From the NCBI GenBank assembly GCA_964635875.1, contig CAZWRK010000033.1, positions 1-37,086 of the forward strand: DNA of 37,086 bases, read 5' to 3'. The notes under the pieces are model-generated. The model saw only the letters and a program-made list of their open reading frames with translations, was not told where the DNA came from and did no database searches. A program made the translations under genes and the position numbers. Shown in pieces: positions 6,918 to 13,898 of this stretch; the first letter of the stretch is position 1, and the number at the start of each line of letters is the position of its first letter. Source of the DNA: CAZWRK01 sp964635875 (GTDB lineage Bacteria; Pseudomonadota; Gammaproteobacteria; Burkholderiales; Aquaspirillaceae).

Positions 6918-7817
6918 TTATGCTTTTTTCCATACGTAGTCCATTGATTTGTTAAGCCTGACCGCTTCGACGACTGCGGCCGGTAAAATATCCCCTGGGT
7001 TGAAATTGGTCCCGTTGTAGTTGAATCTCTCTATCGCCACGTACCGCGCCTTGCTTTCCCGCCGTCCCGGTTTTTGCAGCGATCCGCGTCCGGCGTCGGC
7101 TTCGTACTCTGTCGCTTTCGGAAATTTCCGCTTAAGTAATGCCCGCAACTTTTCGCTATGCACCAGCTGGTCGCTGGTCGATAAGAATTGCCGTTCCTTT
7201 TTTATCTGGTAGGCGAGTTCCGCCTGCTGGTATGCCTTGAAGTCCGTTACCTGCGCCCCGCCGATTCCGGACGCGTTTCCGTAAATGCTGCGGAACAGGA
7301 ACGACTGCGCCGTGGCCCCGGCGATTTCCAGCAGCGGCAGCAGCACCTGTTTGTCCATCGCCATCGGTGCGTGGACTTCGTAGCTTTTAACCTCCGTCAC
7401 TTTGAAGTTTTCCTGCAGCATAACTTTGGTCTTGATCAGTGCCTCGTAGTAATAACCGGATTTGGTCTTGTGCTTTTTGATCTGGTTGTCGATGTTGCCG
7501 AGGTGCATGGTCTTGAGCGTCCCCGGTTTCAGGAAAAAGAAGTCATCGTTCATCAAAATAAATTTTTCGCTGACCCGTTCGTCTTTGCAGACCGCTTTTA
7601 ATTTTTCTATCACGTTCTGCAGCTTGCAGCTGTACGGATCGCGCATCCTGATCTGCAGGACGCCCTGCAGCCATTCCGGCTTTATGCCGACTATGAAAAT
7701 CCGGCCGAATTGCGATCGGAAATTTTTTACTGCGCTCCGGATGGAGTATCGCAGTTCGTTGTTGTCCCACTTGCTGCCCCCGCCCAGCATGTAGACGAGG
7801 TCTGGTTTGTTTTTCAT
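6918..7817 (-). CDS. Stealth-family (capsular polysaccharide phosphotransferase-like) protein
   Basis: A 299-residue protein from MKNKPDLVYMLGGG, a start overlapping the upstream TGA as ATGA. It shows Stealth-family signatures: DLVYMLGGGSKWDNNELRYS (CR1/CR2 region) and EKFILMNDDFFFLKP (the NDD motif of CR2). Known Stealth proteins transfer hexose-1-phosphate to cell-surface glycans. The last ~45 residues (IERFNYNGTNFNPGDILP and following) look like an added small beta domain not usual in Stealth proteins. It is followed by the exported coiled-coil protein and preceded by a second sugar-transfer gene, so the two probably act on one glycan. Confidence 0.8.
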   Translation of the reverse strand: MKNKPDLVYMLGGGSKWDNNELRYSIRSAVKNFRSQFGRIFIVGIKPEWLQGVLQIRMRDPYSCKLQNVIEKLKAVCKDERVSEKFILMNDDFFFLKPGTLKTMHLGNIDNQIKKHKTKSGYYYEALIKTKVMLQENFKVTEVKSYEVHAPMAMDKQVLLPLLEIAGATAQSFLFRSIYGNASGIGGAQVTDFKAYQQAELAYQIKKERQFLSTSDQLVHSEKLRALLKRKFPKATEYEADAGRGSLQKPGRRESKARYVAIERFNYNGTNFNPGDILPAAVVEAVRLNKSMDYVWKKA

Positions 7818-8539
7818 TTTTCGATTCCTTTGTCGTAGCACCGCCGGGTTGTTCCCCAGAAATGCTTCGCGAATATTTTATCTTTGCCTGTATAAATATA
7901 ATGATATTTTGACGCCGCTGTCCGCGGGTGTTCGTTCAAAAAGTAATGCATGGGCCAGACGGTGATTTCCGGCCGGAGCTTTGCCGCCAGTTTCGTGCAG
8001 AGCATGTTGCCGGTTGTCATCCACGGCTGCCCGTATTCCTGCAGCTGCCCGATCTCCGATATAAGCGCGTCAAGAAATTCGTTTCCTTTGGCCGCCGCGT
8101 AGATCGGTGTTATAAAGTTTTCAAAATCACCGGCGTCTTTTGCCAAAAATGGAGGCAGGTATTGCTCGTCGTCCGGCTCGCCGATCCGTTTTAACCGCTG
8201 CCAGTCAGCCGGGTTGCCTTTCACCGATACCGCGTAAAGCTCCCGGCCGTCCGAGAACAGCTCGTCTATCGGCAGGATGCACTCGCTGTCCGCTCCGGGC
8301 ATAAAGCCGCCATGCTCGCGGAGTATCTCGTACCGTGCCACGTCCGCCACGCCATGCCACATTTTGAGCTTCGCGTAGTGGTTTAGTGCTCTTTGGTTTT
8401 CCCAGTTGCGGCCGAATATTTTGTCGTTGTCCCAGAGCACATATTGCCAGCCGGGGTTTTTTCCCTGCCAGCTTGCCATCCACTTTTTCGGCGGCGGCAA
8501 TTCCCCGACCCAGATTTGATGGATAATTTTCTCGATCAC
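7814..8539 (-). CDS. Glycosyltransferase with DXD-type sugar-binding region (Gly_transf_sug/GT32-like)
   Basis: A 241-residue protein. The N-terminal KIIHQIWVGELPPPKKW and the segment LKMWHGVADVARYEILREHGG are typical of GT32/Gly_transf_sug enzymes, which use nucleotide sugars. The expected DXD after GG reads GAD (EHGGFMPGADSE), so the first Asp is replaced by Gly; the enzyme may be altered or inactive, or the motif may be shifted. It is sandwiched by ATGA overlaps, with a 60-residue membrane protein before it and the Stealth-like enzyme after it. Confidence 0.82.
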   Translation of the reverse strand: MIEKIIHQIWVGELPPPKKWMASWQGKNPGWQYVLWDNDKIFGRNWENQRALNHYAKLKMWHGVADVARYEILREHGGFMPGADSECILPIDELFSDGRELYAVSVKGNPADWQRLKRIGEPDDEQYLPPFLAKDAGDFENFITPIYAAAKGNEFLDALISEIGQLQEYGQPWMTTGNMLCTKLAAKLRPEITVWPMHYFLNEHPRTAASKYHYIYTGKDKIFAKHFWGTTRRCYDKGIEK

Positions 8540-8718
8540 TTTTTTATGTAAATAAAAAATGATAATAGCCAGATCCAGACAAAGTCCGGAATCCAGCGCG
8601 GCTTCGGCTTCAGCAGCCGCTCGTTTTTCTCTGCCATAACTTCAGCCAGCTGCCGGGCTTCACGACCGAAGAGCCTGCGAACCAGCTGCCTGTGTTTTTT
8701 TTCGTTTTTTCCGCTCAT
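8536..8718 (-). CDS. Small basic protein with C-terminal membrane segment
   Basis: A 60-residue protein. A highly charged N-terminal helix (KNEKKHRQLVRRLFGREARQL) is followed by a C-terminal hydrophobic tail (FVWIWLLSFFIYIKK), as in tail-anchored proteins. It overlaps both neighbours by 4 bases (ATGA). It may anchor the following glycosyltransferase to the membrane, but this is inferred only from gene order. Confidence 0.68.
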   Translation of the reverse strand: MSGKNEKKHRQLVRRLFGREARQLAEVMAEKNERLLKPKPRWIPDFVWIWLLSFFIYIKK

Positions 8719-9140
8719 TGTTTTTTGGTTAACTTCTTATTTAATTTTACCACGCATTCGCACGGCGCCATGCCCCGGTCCGTCTGTATCCAGCCGTTGC
8801 TGCATTTGCCGCAGGCTTCTATAGCCTGCTGCCGCAGCTGCGCGTACTTCTTTTCCTCGTTGCTGGCGCACTCGCACTTTTCGCCGCGGCTGTGCCACGT
8901 GCCGGACTTGCATTTCCACTCGCCGTTTTTCCGGTGCACCAGATCAGTCATGTCCTGCGGCAGCGCGAACGCCGAGAGGTCTGCCGTATTCAGCGTCCGG
9001 CCGTCGATCTTAAACGGCCCCTTGAGCCTGCCGTTGATCCAGTCGTCCTCGATTTTTTCCGCCTTGTCTTTGTCGACCCAGATTTCCAGCCCGTTGCGCA
9101 GCACGATGCACTTTTGCTGTCTGGCCAGCTCATTCGTCAT
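8715..9140 (-). CDS. Hypothetical protein with Cys pairs
   Basis: A 141-residue protein. The N-terminal half contains LRNGLEIWVDKDKAEKIEDDW, a mixed alpha/beta region. The C-terminal half has several cysteines (CKSGTWH, KCECAS, CGKCSNGW, CEC), suggesting one or two zinc-binding knuckles and possible nucleic-acid binding. A purine-rich GGGAAAGGG precedes the ATG and could act as a ribosome site. It overlaps the putative replication gene by 11 bases. The family is not recognised. Confidence 0.7.
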   Translation of the reverse strand: MTNELARQQKCIVLRNGLEIWVDKDKAEKIEDDWINGRLKGPFKIDGRTLNTADLSAFALPQDMTDLVHRKNGEWKCKSGTWHSRGEKCECASNEEKKYAQLRQQAIEACGKCSNGWIQTDRGMAPCECVVKLNKKLTKKQ

Positions 9141-9789
9141 AGTTTTTTCCCTTTCCCTCGGTGGCCCGCCCCAGCTTATGCTTAGCCAGTGCCGCCATTT
9201 TTTCTTTTAGCTCGTACGGCGTGGTGATTGTCGGCGCGTACCTGTCCCCGAAGACGCTCACCGCGTAGGCCGCCATGTTGATCGTTTCCTGCAGCCCGTA
9301 CTTTTTTATTAAAAATGCCGCCGCGCCGCGGCTGGTTTTGTTGCCGTAGTTGATGTTCGGGTTTACCGTCTTATAAAAAACCTCGAACACCTGCTTAACC
9401 TGCGCGTCCGTCGGCTCGTCCGGTTTCGGCAGCGCGAGCACTTTGGTTTTTGCGACCGGCTTTTTTTGCTGGTAGCTTTCGATGATGTCGATCGTCTTGT
9501 CCAAGTCTACGCGAAAGTGGACGGTGCAAGGCTGCCCCATCCTTTTGCTTTCCAGCACTCCGAGTTCTATTCCAAGATCGCGGGCTGTTTCCTGCTCTTT
9601 GCGCGACAATCCGGTTTCCTCGAATAAATCCTCGCGGGTTTTATAAACCCACCCCTCTTTGTTTTTTGTTTTGTCGCTCCAGTAGTATATTTGGCTCCAG
9701 AGCAGGGCCAGCTTGACCGACCCGAACGCTTTCGCGAGTATCGGCTGGTAGGCAACCGGCCGCTTCAGTAATTCCCCGATGGCTTTCAT
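9130..9789 (-). CDS. Putative replication initiation protein (winged helix)
   Basis: A 219-residue protein. Residues ~1-105 match the winged-helix domain found at the N-terminus of many phage and plasmid replication proteins (ALLWSQIYYWSDKTKN, GWVYKTREDLFEETGLSR, LGVLESKRMGQP). A basic linker follows, then a helical C-terminal domain (VFEVFYKTVNPNINYGNK). Such proteins bind the origin and recruit the helicase loader or DnaB. It has its own promoter candidate at 9824-9852. There is no phage polymerase or DnaB-like helicase, so the host replisome must do the synthesis. Confidence 0.7.
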   Translation of the reverse strand: MKAIGELLKRPVAYQPILAKAFGSVKLALLWSQIYYWSDKTKNKEGWVYKTREDLFEETGLSRKEQETARDLGIELGVLESKRMGQPCTVHFRVDLDKTIDIIESYQQKKPVAKTKVLALPKPDEPTDAQVKQVFEVFYKTVNPNINYGNKTSRGAAAFLIKKYGLQETINMAAYAVSVFGDRYAPTITTPYELKEKMAALAKHKLGRATEGKGKNYDE

Positions 9790-9823
9790 GGTGTTTTAGT
9801 TTTTAATTTGTTGTTGGATTTTA

Positions 9824-9852
9824 ATTGTACCTCTCCGGTCCGGTTTTATCCA
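9824..9852 (-). promoter_or_regulatory. Sigma70-like promoter before the replication gene
   Basis: On the minus strand TGGATA (-35, 4 of 6) is followed by a 17-base spacer and TACAAT (-10, 5 of 6), about 35 bases before the ATG at 9789. It lies in the 81-base gap between two genes, one of the larger spaces in this block. Confidence 0.5.
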
Positions 9853-9870
9853 GACTTACTTTTCCACCTC

Positions 9871-10329
9871 CTATCCCCTGTCGTCGTATTCCGCCTCGTG
9901 CGGTTCCGGAATGTAGACGCCGCGCTCCGTAATGCTGCCGGGCTGCGCCGCCCACATCCTGATCTTGCTGCAGTATTCGGAAAAATCCGCGCCGCTCATT
10001 TCCTTGGTGCCTGCCGGGACTTCGATGTTTTCGCCGCCGACTGTCACTCCCTTTTTGTTAAATTTCATCTGCAGCAGGTTGTGCGTTACCTGATCGTCCA
10101 GCTCGCCCATGACGTCGCTTATGATCCGCACCACGACGCCCCAGTAGTAGCCGTTGAAGTTTGTCTGCTCGCCCGGTTCGCCCTGGCTGCGCCGCTTGTA
10201 CTTCGTCCCGATCGTCATTTCCATTTCCTTGCCGTCCGGAAATTTCGCCATATAATCCCGCAACACGTCCGGTTCGTCCGGTACAAACTTTCCACCGCGG
10301 GCATGTCCGTAAAATTTAGGCTTGATCAT
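9871..10329 (-). CDS. NinB/Orf-like recombination protein (tentative)
   Basis: A 152-residue protein. The patterns RRSQGEPGEQTNFNGYYWGV, THNLLQMKFNKK, SGADFSEYCSKIRMWAA and YIPEPHEAEY follow a phage protein family usually compared with NinB/Orf, which assists RecA-independent recombination by acting with SSB. A strong AGGAGG stands 6 bases before the ATG. It overlaps the upstream gene by 4 bases and sits among recombination genes (RecT-like, PD-(D/E)XK, SSB), which supports the role. I am surer of the family resemblance than of the function. Confidence 0.62.
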   Translation of the reverse strand: MIKPKFYGHARGGKFVPDEPDVLRDYMAKFPDGKEMEMTIGTKYKRRSQGEPGEQTNFNGYYWGVVVRIISDVMGELDDQVTHNLLQMKFNKKGVTVGGENIEVPAGTKEMSGADFSEYCSKIRMWAAQPGSITERGVYIPEPHEAEYDDRG

Positions 10330-10601
10330 TTTTTCCTCCTGCCATCAAACAACAGCATGCCCTCTCCCTTTTTCTTTTCCGGATAATCTTCGCACCATCC
10401 GCACTCCGGATCGGATTTTGTTTTCGGGTTGATGCCGATCTGTTTGCAAAATCTTTCCATCGCATCTGCCAGCTGGTCGCGGCAGATATATTTGCGTTCC
10501 GCAAAATGCACCGGATCGTGCATGCCGCTGGTATGGCAGCATGGTATCCACAGCATTTCCTCTATCTCTTTTGCGGTATATGTTTTTTCACTCTGTGCCA
10601 T
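10326..10601 (-). CDS. Hypothetical small protein
   Basis: A 91-residue protein beginning MAQSEKTYTAKEIEEMLW. It holds five cysteines (CC, C, C, C) and His residues spread through CCHTSGMHD, YICRDQL, RFCKQIG and CGWCEDYPE, and may bind a metal. An ATGA overlap joins it to the NinB-like gene, and it overlaps the HNH gene by 14 bases. The family is not recognised. Confidence 0.68.
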   Translation of the reverse strand: MAQSEKTYTAKEIEEMLWIPCCHTSGMHDPVHFAERKYICRDQLADAMERFCKQIGINPKTKSDPECGWCEDYPEKKKGEGMLLFDGRRKK

Positions 10602-10905
10602 AAATTTTATTAAGTCGTTTTCTGATCTGCTCCCACGCCATGCGCGGGTATTTTTGCAGGTCCGTTAATGTCGCCCTCCTGATCGAGAGCCATCGGTTCT
10701 TGTTTTTGTCCAGCAGGTCGCCGAGGTGGTGCCGCCAGCAGAGCGGTATGATCGCCCACTTTTCGTTTATCTGCTTGCCGCCGTAAATCCAGCAGTGCTC
10801 CCATGTCACCCGTCCCCTGCAGCCGCCGTCGGAAAATCTCGCGCAGAGCTTGTAGTACGGATCAGCGAGGATTTCCGATTTCAATTTTGGCTGGATGTAT
10901 CTCAT
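10588..10905 (-). CDS. HNH-like nuclease (Rap/NinG-type, tentative)
   Basis: A 105-residue protein. Cys21 and Cys29 are followed by RVTWEHCWIYGGKQINEKW (EH at 36-37) and IIPLCWRHH (HH at 59-60), which is an HNH/beta-beta-alpha-metal layout. Small phage proteins with TWEH...W.IIPLC..HH are usually called HNH endonucleases or Holliday-junction nucleases. The recombination context favours junction or branch cleavage, but homing or packaging roles cannot be excluded. It overlaps the next upstream gene by 44 bases. Confidence 0.68.
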   Translation of the reverse strand: MRYIQPKLKSEILADPYYKLCARFSDGGCRGRVTWEHCWIYGGKQINEKWAIIPLCWRHHLGDLLDKNKNRWLSIRRATLTDLQKYPRMAWEQIRKRLNKIYGTE

Positions 10906-11317
10906 TCTTTTGCCTGCAGACGGTGCAGTATCCGCCGCCGAATGTCGGCGCGTTGTGGCAGCTGCTGTATCCGAGCTTCGGGCCGGTGAGGTTATTCTGC
11001 ACCGCCCAGTCGTCGAGGGATTTTATAATTCCCTCCAGAGCCTGCTGCTGCTTTTTAATGCGCCCGACCAGCGAGTCTTTGTATTGCTCGATGTCGGCCC
11101 GGCCGCTGGGCCAGAAGTATCCTTTGCCGTTGGCCAGCACCGGATAGCCTTTGCGCCGCAGCGCGTTGACTACCGCTCTGAGGTTGGCGCCGGGCGTTTC
11201 GCGCTTGTCGATTAAGCCTATAAGCGCGGAGATCATCCCGCCGGTTACCTCGTCGCCCCTCCTGTGGCTTTTGATTTGCTCCAAGACTGCCGTTTGGGTT
11301 TCTGTTAAGCCGTCCAT
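10862..11317 (-). CDS. Winged-helix protein with C-terminal Cys cluster
   Basis: A 151-residue protein. The N-terminal ~70 residues (TETQTAVLEQIKSHRRGDEV, LRAVVNALRRKGYPVLANG) look like a winged helix, as in small phage regulators. A helical linker (YKDSLVGRIKKQQQALEGIIKSLDDW) leads to a Cys/His-rich tail (CHNAPTFGGGYCTVC). It may be a DNA-binding regulator or a replication accessory. An A-rich leader without a Shine-Dalgarno precedes it. Confidence 0.68.
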   Translation of the reverse strand: MDGLTETQTAVLEQIKSHRRGDEVTGGMISALIGLIDKRETPGANLRAVVNALRRKGYPVLANGKGYFWPSGRADIEQYKDSLVGRIKKQQQALEGIIKSLDDWAVQNNLTGPKLGYSSCHNAPTFGGGYCTVCRQKNEIHPAKIEIGNPR

Positions 11318-11337
11318 GTTTTAATTTTTAGTTTGTT

Positions 11338-11943
11338 TTATAAAAGTTCCGCCGCCGCCATTTCCTGTATCCCGGCCCACGCCTTTTTGATCCGGACTAT
11401 CATGTTCAGCACCTGCGCCATATTCCGGGTCGTGGCATGCCGAAAAATGTCCCCTGTAGCTCCAATTTTGCCGTCTGGCTGCGTTATTGTCGGGATATGC
11501 ACCAATTCTATCGATTGCGGGATTTTGCCCGTCTTGGCCCAGATCGCGGTGGCATAAAATGTTATCTGCCCGAATTCGTCGACCATTTTCTTGGTCCACG
11601 GCTTTTGGCCCGTTTTGTATTCCTTGAAAGCGGAGAGGTCTTTTTGCGCCGTGTCCATCCGCACGAGCAGGGGGATTGGGTTTTTCCCCCTGCCCATGTT
11701 TAAGTCGGCGGTTAATTCCAGCTCCATCGCTTCCAGTTTCGGTATCTGGGCCATCATCAGGTCGAGCACCGGATCGCCTGCCAGCGAGTCGGTTTCGAGG
11801 CACTCGGCCATTATTTTGCCGAACGCCATGCCGCGGTTGATGGGAATCTTTTCCCCGTAAACGTACACCTGTTTGTAGCGTTCCGGGGATGATTCCCACA
11901 GCTGCAGCTGCGTCCAGCTGATGTAAGGCTTAGGAGTCAGCAT
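11338..11943 (-). CDS. PD-(D/E)XK exonuclease (RecB/Cas4/YqaJ-like)
   Basis: A 201-residue protein from MLTPKPYISWTQLQLWESSP. This start is chosen because it lies just inside the end of the recT-like gene and matches the usual 'SxxxL..w..cP' beginning; the longer frame is shadow. The nuclease core is visible as LVRMD (D97), FKEYKTG (E108, K110) and the QITFY motif (Q126, Y130). Paired with a RecT/Bet annealing protein it would resect double-stranded ends to feed single-strand annealing, as in lambda Exo-Bet systems. It overlaps the annealing gene by 14 bases. Confidence 0.78.
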   Translation of the reverse strand: MLTPKPYISWTQLQLWESSPERYKQVYVYGEKIPINRGMAFGKIMAECLETDSLAGDPVLDLMMAQIPKLEAMELELTADLNMGRGKNPIPLLVRMDTAQKDLSAFKEYKTGQKPWTKKMVDEFGQITFYATAIWAKTGKIPQSIELVHIPTITQPDGKIGATGDIFRHATTRNMAQVLNMIVRIKKAWAGIQEMAAAELL

Positions 11944-12883
11944 GCTCGTCGATAAAGTCGTCGCCCGCAGGCGCGTCTTTTTCTTCCGCCGCCGGTTTGG
12001 CGGCATTTAATTTTTTAGGCTGAAGCTCTTTGATCCGGTCGGCCACCATCTTGTTGAATTCCTTTTTCTGCGCGGCGTTGTATTTTTCCGAGGCAGCCAT
12101 CTTTTTCTTGTAGCTTTCCAGCTGGGGTATTGTCGCGCTCCCGATGGCTTTTTTCAAGGTGTCAAACGCTTTGGCCGATTTTTCCTCTTCCGTCGGCCCC
12201 TGCAGGGCTTGGTCCATTTCCTCCTGCACGTACATGCCGGAGAGGAGTTTGGGGAAGGCTTTCCGCAGCGCGAGTCCCTCGGCGCATTTGCCTAACATGA
12301 AGTAGGGCCGGATGCGCCATTGGAAGCCTTTTTTCTCGCCGGGGTAGTATTCGCTCCAGCGGGCCGTGGCGGTAAATGGGTAACGCTGCCCGTCCACGAT
12401 CTTATAAACTGTGACGGTGGCCTTGAGCGGGGCTTGGAATTTTTTCGTCTGCTTGTCCTGCTCGTAGGTCACCTCATGCTCGCCATCGTAGATCGGGTCC
12501 TCGTTGCCTGCGTACGCGCCGGAGCTTTCGGCCACCGAGCGGAAGCCGTCGATGCCGACGATTATCGCCCGGCGCCATTGCCCCTCTTTGCTGTCCCAGT
12601 AAGGCACAAGGTGCGCCTGTTTTAAGAATGGGTTTAGCTGCGCTCCCTTGCAGACCTGCAGGAAGAGCCGCAGCTCGTCATCGCTGGCGTCTTTGGCGAT
12701 GGTTCTTTTTATAAGATCGACCTGTCCGCGCGTCAGTTTCCCGAACGCGTCGTGCGGAGCGACTTCGTTGTTTTCGATGATCCGCTCGATCACGCGAATC
12801 TCTTTGCTGTCGCTTTCCGACCTTTCCCGCTGGACTTCCGCTTCCGGAACCTCCTGCGGCTTTTTGGTGTTTTTCTTAGCCAT
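11930..12883 (-). CDS. RecT/Bet family single-strand annealing protein
   Basis: A 317-residue protein. The core around residues 85-215 shows LQVCKGAQLNPFLKQAHLVP, RRAIIVGIDGFRSVAESSG, YAGNEDPIYDG and PYFMLGKCAEGLALRKAFP, all characteristic of the Bet/RecT annealing family. The N-terminus is charged, and the acidic C-terminus (FIDEHADS) is a plausible partner-binding tail. It anneals complementary single strands during recombination-dependent replication. It is preceded by the AACACT-ATG leader and a weak promoter, and followed by its nuclease partner. Confidence 0.92.
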   Translation of the reverse strand: MAKKNTKKPQEVPEAEVQRERSESDSKEIRVIERIIENNEVAPHDAFGKLTRGQVDLIKRTIAKDASDDELRLFLQVCKGAQLNPFLKQAHLVPYWDSKEGQWRRAIIVGIDGFRSVAESSGAYAGNEDPIYDGEHEVTYEQDKQTKKFQAPLKATVTVYKIVDGQRYPFTATARWSEYYPGEKKGFQWRIRPYFMLGKCAEGLALRKAFPKLLSGMYVQEEMDQALQGPTEEEKSAKAFDTLKKAIGSATIPQLESYKKKMAASEKYNAAQKKEFNKMVADRIKELQPKKLNAAKPAAEEKDAPAGDDFIDEHADS

Positions 12884-12909
12884 AGTGTTTGCTGTTAATG
12901 CTTTGGGCT

Positions 12910-12931
12910 ATTGTACCGCTCTTAGGCTAAG
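12910..12931 (-). promoter_or_regulatory. Possible promoter with dyad operator before the annealing gene
   Basis: On the minus strand TACAAT (complement of 12910-12915) lies about 26 bases before the ATG at 12883. A perfect inverted repeat CTTAG-C-CTAAG (12921-12931) sits just upstream of it and would overlap the promoter spacer. The -35 box is poor (TGGCTT), so this is tentative. Confidence 0.3.
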
Positions 12932-13560
12932 GAAGCCAGCCCCGCCTCTTCCCTTACCTCCACGCCGGGGATGTTCACTCCGGCCAGTGCGACCTTTCGT
13001 ACTTTTACCTCGTCGATGATCCAGTACTCGTCCGGTACCTGCGCCGGGTCCACGATGACCGCGACTTTGCGCTTGCTCATCCGCAGGCCGCTCTCGCCGG
13101 TGTTAACGTTGCGCGGAGCGTCGGGGAGGTTTTCCATGCGGCGGATGGCCGTTTCGGGTTTGATCCTGCCCTCTTCCGCTTTTTTGGCGATCTCGGCTTC
13201 CTTTGCCAGCCTGACCCTTTCCTGTTCCTGCATGTAAGCCAGCGCACGGCTCTTGAGCGTCCCCTCGGCGTTCTGGCATTCCTTGATGTAGGGATCGTAC
13301 TTTTCCTTTGCCTGCTGGATGATCTCTTTGGCCGGTGCTACGAACTTGTCTTTTTCCTGACTGATGTATTTGCCCAGCTTTTTTACCGCGCCGATCTTGT
13401 CTGAGATGGCCTTGAGTTCATCGTCGTTGGTGACTTTGGTCTGGTCGAGCATGGCCTGCATGCCCTTGATTTTTTCCTGCACTATCACCAGCCCGTCGGT
13501 TGGTTCCTGCTTCGCCAGTTTATTTTCCGGCACCTGGCCTGCCGTTTTTTTCTTTGCCAT
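12922..13560 (-). CDS. Coiled-coil protein upstream of annealing gene
   Basis: A 212-residue protein. Residues ~25-135 are charged helices (QEKIKGMQAMLDQTKVTNDD, LKKLGKYISQEKDKFVAPAK type), followed by a C-terminal beta-like region (RKVAVIVDPAQVPDEYWIID, VRKVALAGVNIPGVEV). Proteins of this layout commonly stand beside RecT in phages; I cannot name the family with certainty (Gam-like or DUF1351-like are possibilities). The C-terminal 'VPDEYW...AGVNIPGV' pattern is typical of such recombination-module proteins. Its start carries the leader AAAAAACACCATCAAT-ATG. Confidence 0.72.
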   Translation of the reverse strand: MAKKKTAGQVPENKLAKQEPTDGLVIVQEKIKGMQAMLDQTKVTNDDELKAISDKIGAVKKLGKYISQEKDKFVAPAKEIIQQAKEKYDPYIKECQNAEGTLKSRALAYMQEQERVRLAKEAEIAKKAEEGRIKPETAIRRMENLPDAPRNVNTGESGLRMSKRKVAVIVDPAQVPDEYWIIDEVKVRKVALAGVNIPGVEVREEAGLASLA

Positions 13561-13578
13561 ATTGATGGTGTTTTTTCC

Positions 13579-13599
13579 GGGGCCGGTTGGCCCGGCCCC
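13579..13599 (-). promoter_or_regulatory. GC-rich hairpin in intergenic space
   Basis: GGGGCCGG (13579-13586) and CCGGCCCC (13592-13599) form a perfect 8-bp stem with a 5-base loop. In minus-strand RNA it is followed by an A run, not U, so it is not a typical terminator. It ends about 18 bases before the ATG at 13560 and may shield RNA or affect translation. Confidence 0.5.
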
Positions 13600-13611
13600 T
13601 GTTATAAAAAT

Positions 13612-13798
13612 TTAGCTGTGGAGGAACTTTGTTTTTAAGTCCTCGATCCTGCCGATGCGCTTGCGCGTGGCAGCGGCCGCGTCGTTGAGCTTCATCCGTT
13701 CCTCGGATGCGAGCACCTTTTCGTAGTCGGCCTTGACCTGATCCAGCCCTTCGGTGATCAGATCCATTTCCTCGGTGGTGACTTCCACCTTTTCTGTC
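13612..13798 (-). CDS. Partial helical protein, 5' end lost in gap
   Basis: Reading from the gap edge gives 61 clean residues (TEKVEVTTEEMDLITEGLDQ ... IEDLKTKFLHS) ending in TAA at 13612-13614. Composition is Glu/Lys/Ala-rich and helical, typical of the neighbouring proteins. It is in a different frame from the helicase reading across the placeholder gap. This is therefore probably a separate small gene whose start lies in the N run; alternatively it is the helicase C-terminus if the gap length is not a multiple that keeps the shown frame. Confidence 0.65.
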
Positions 13799-13898
13799 NN
13801 NNNNNNNNNNNNNNNNNNNNNNNNNNNNNNNNNNNNNNNNNNNNNNNNNNNNNNNNNNNNNNNNNNNNNNNNNNNNNNNNNNNNNNNNNNNNNNNNNN
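13799..13898. other. Assembly gap of 100 N
   Basis: Exactly 100 N of probably unknown true length. It hides the helicase stop and the start of the following small gene. Confidence 0.95.

Noticed and set aside
13520..13798. Helicase reading frame continued below the gap
   Set aside because: It is Arg/Gly/His-rich, overlaps the next gene's start and depends on an arbitrary 100-N length; another frame there is clearly protein-like.
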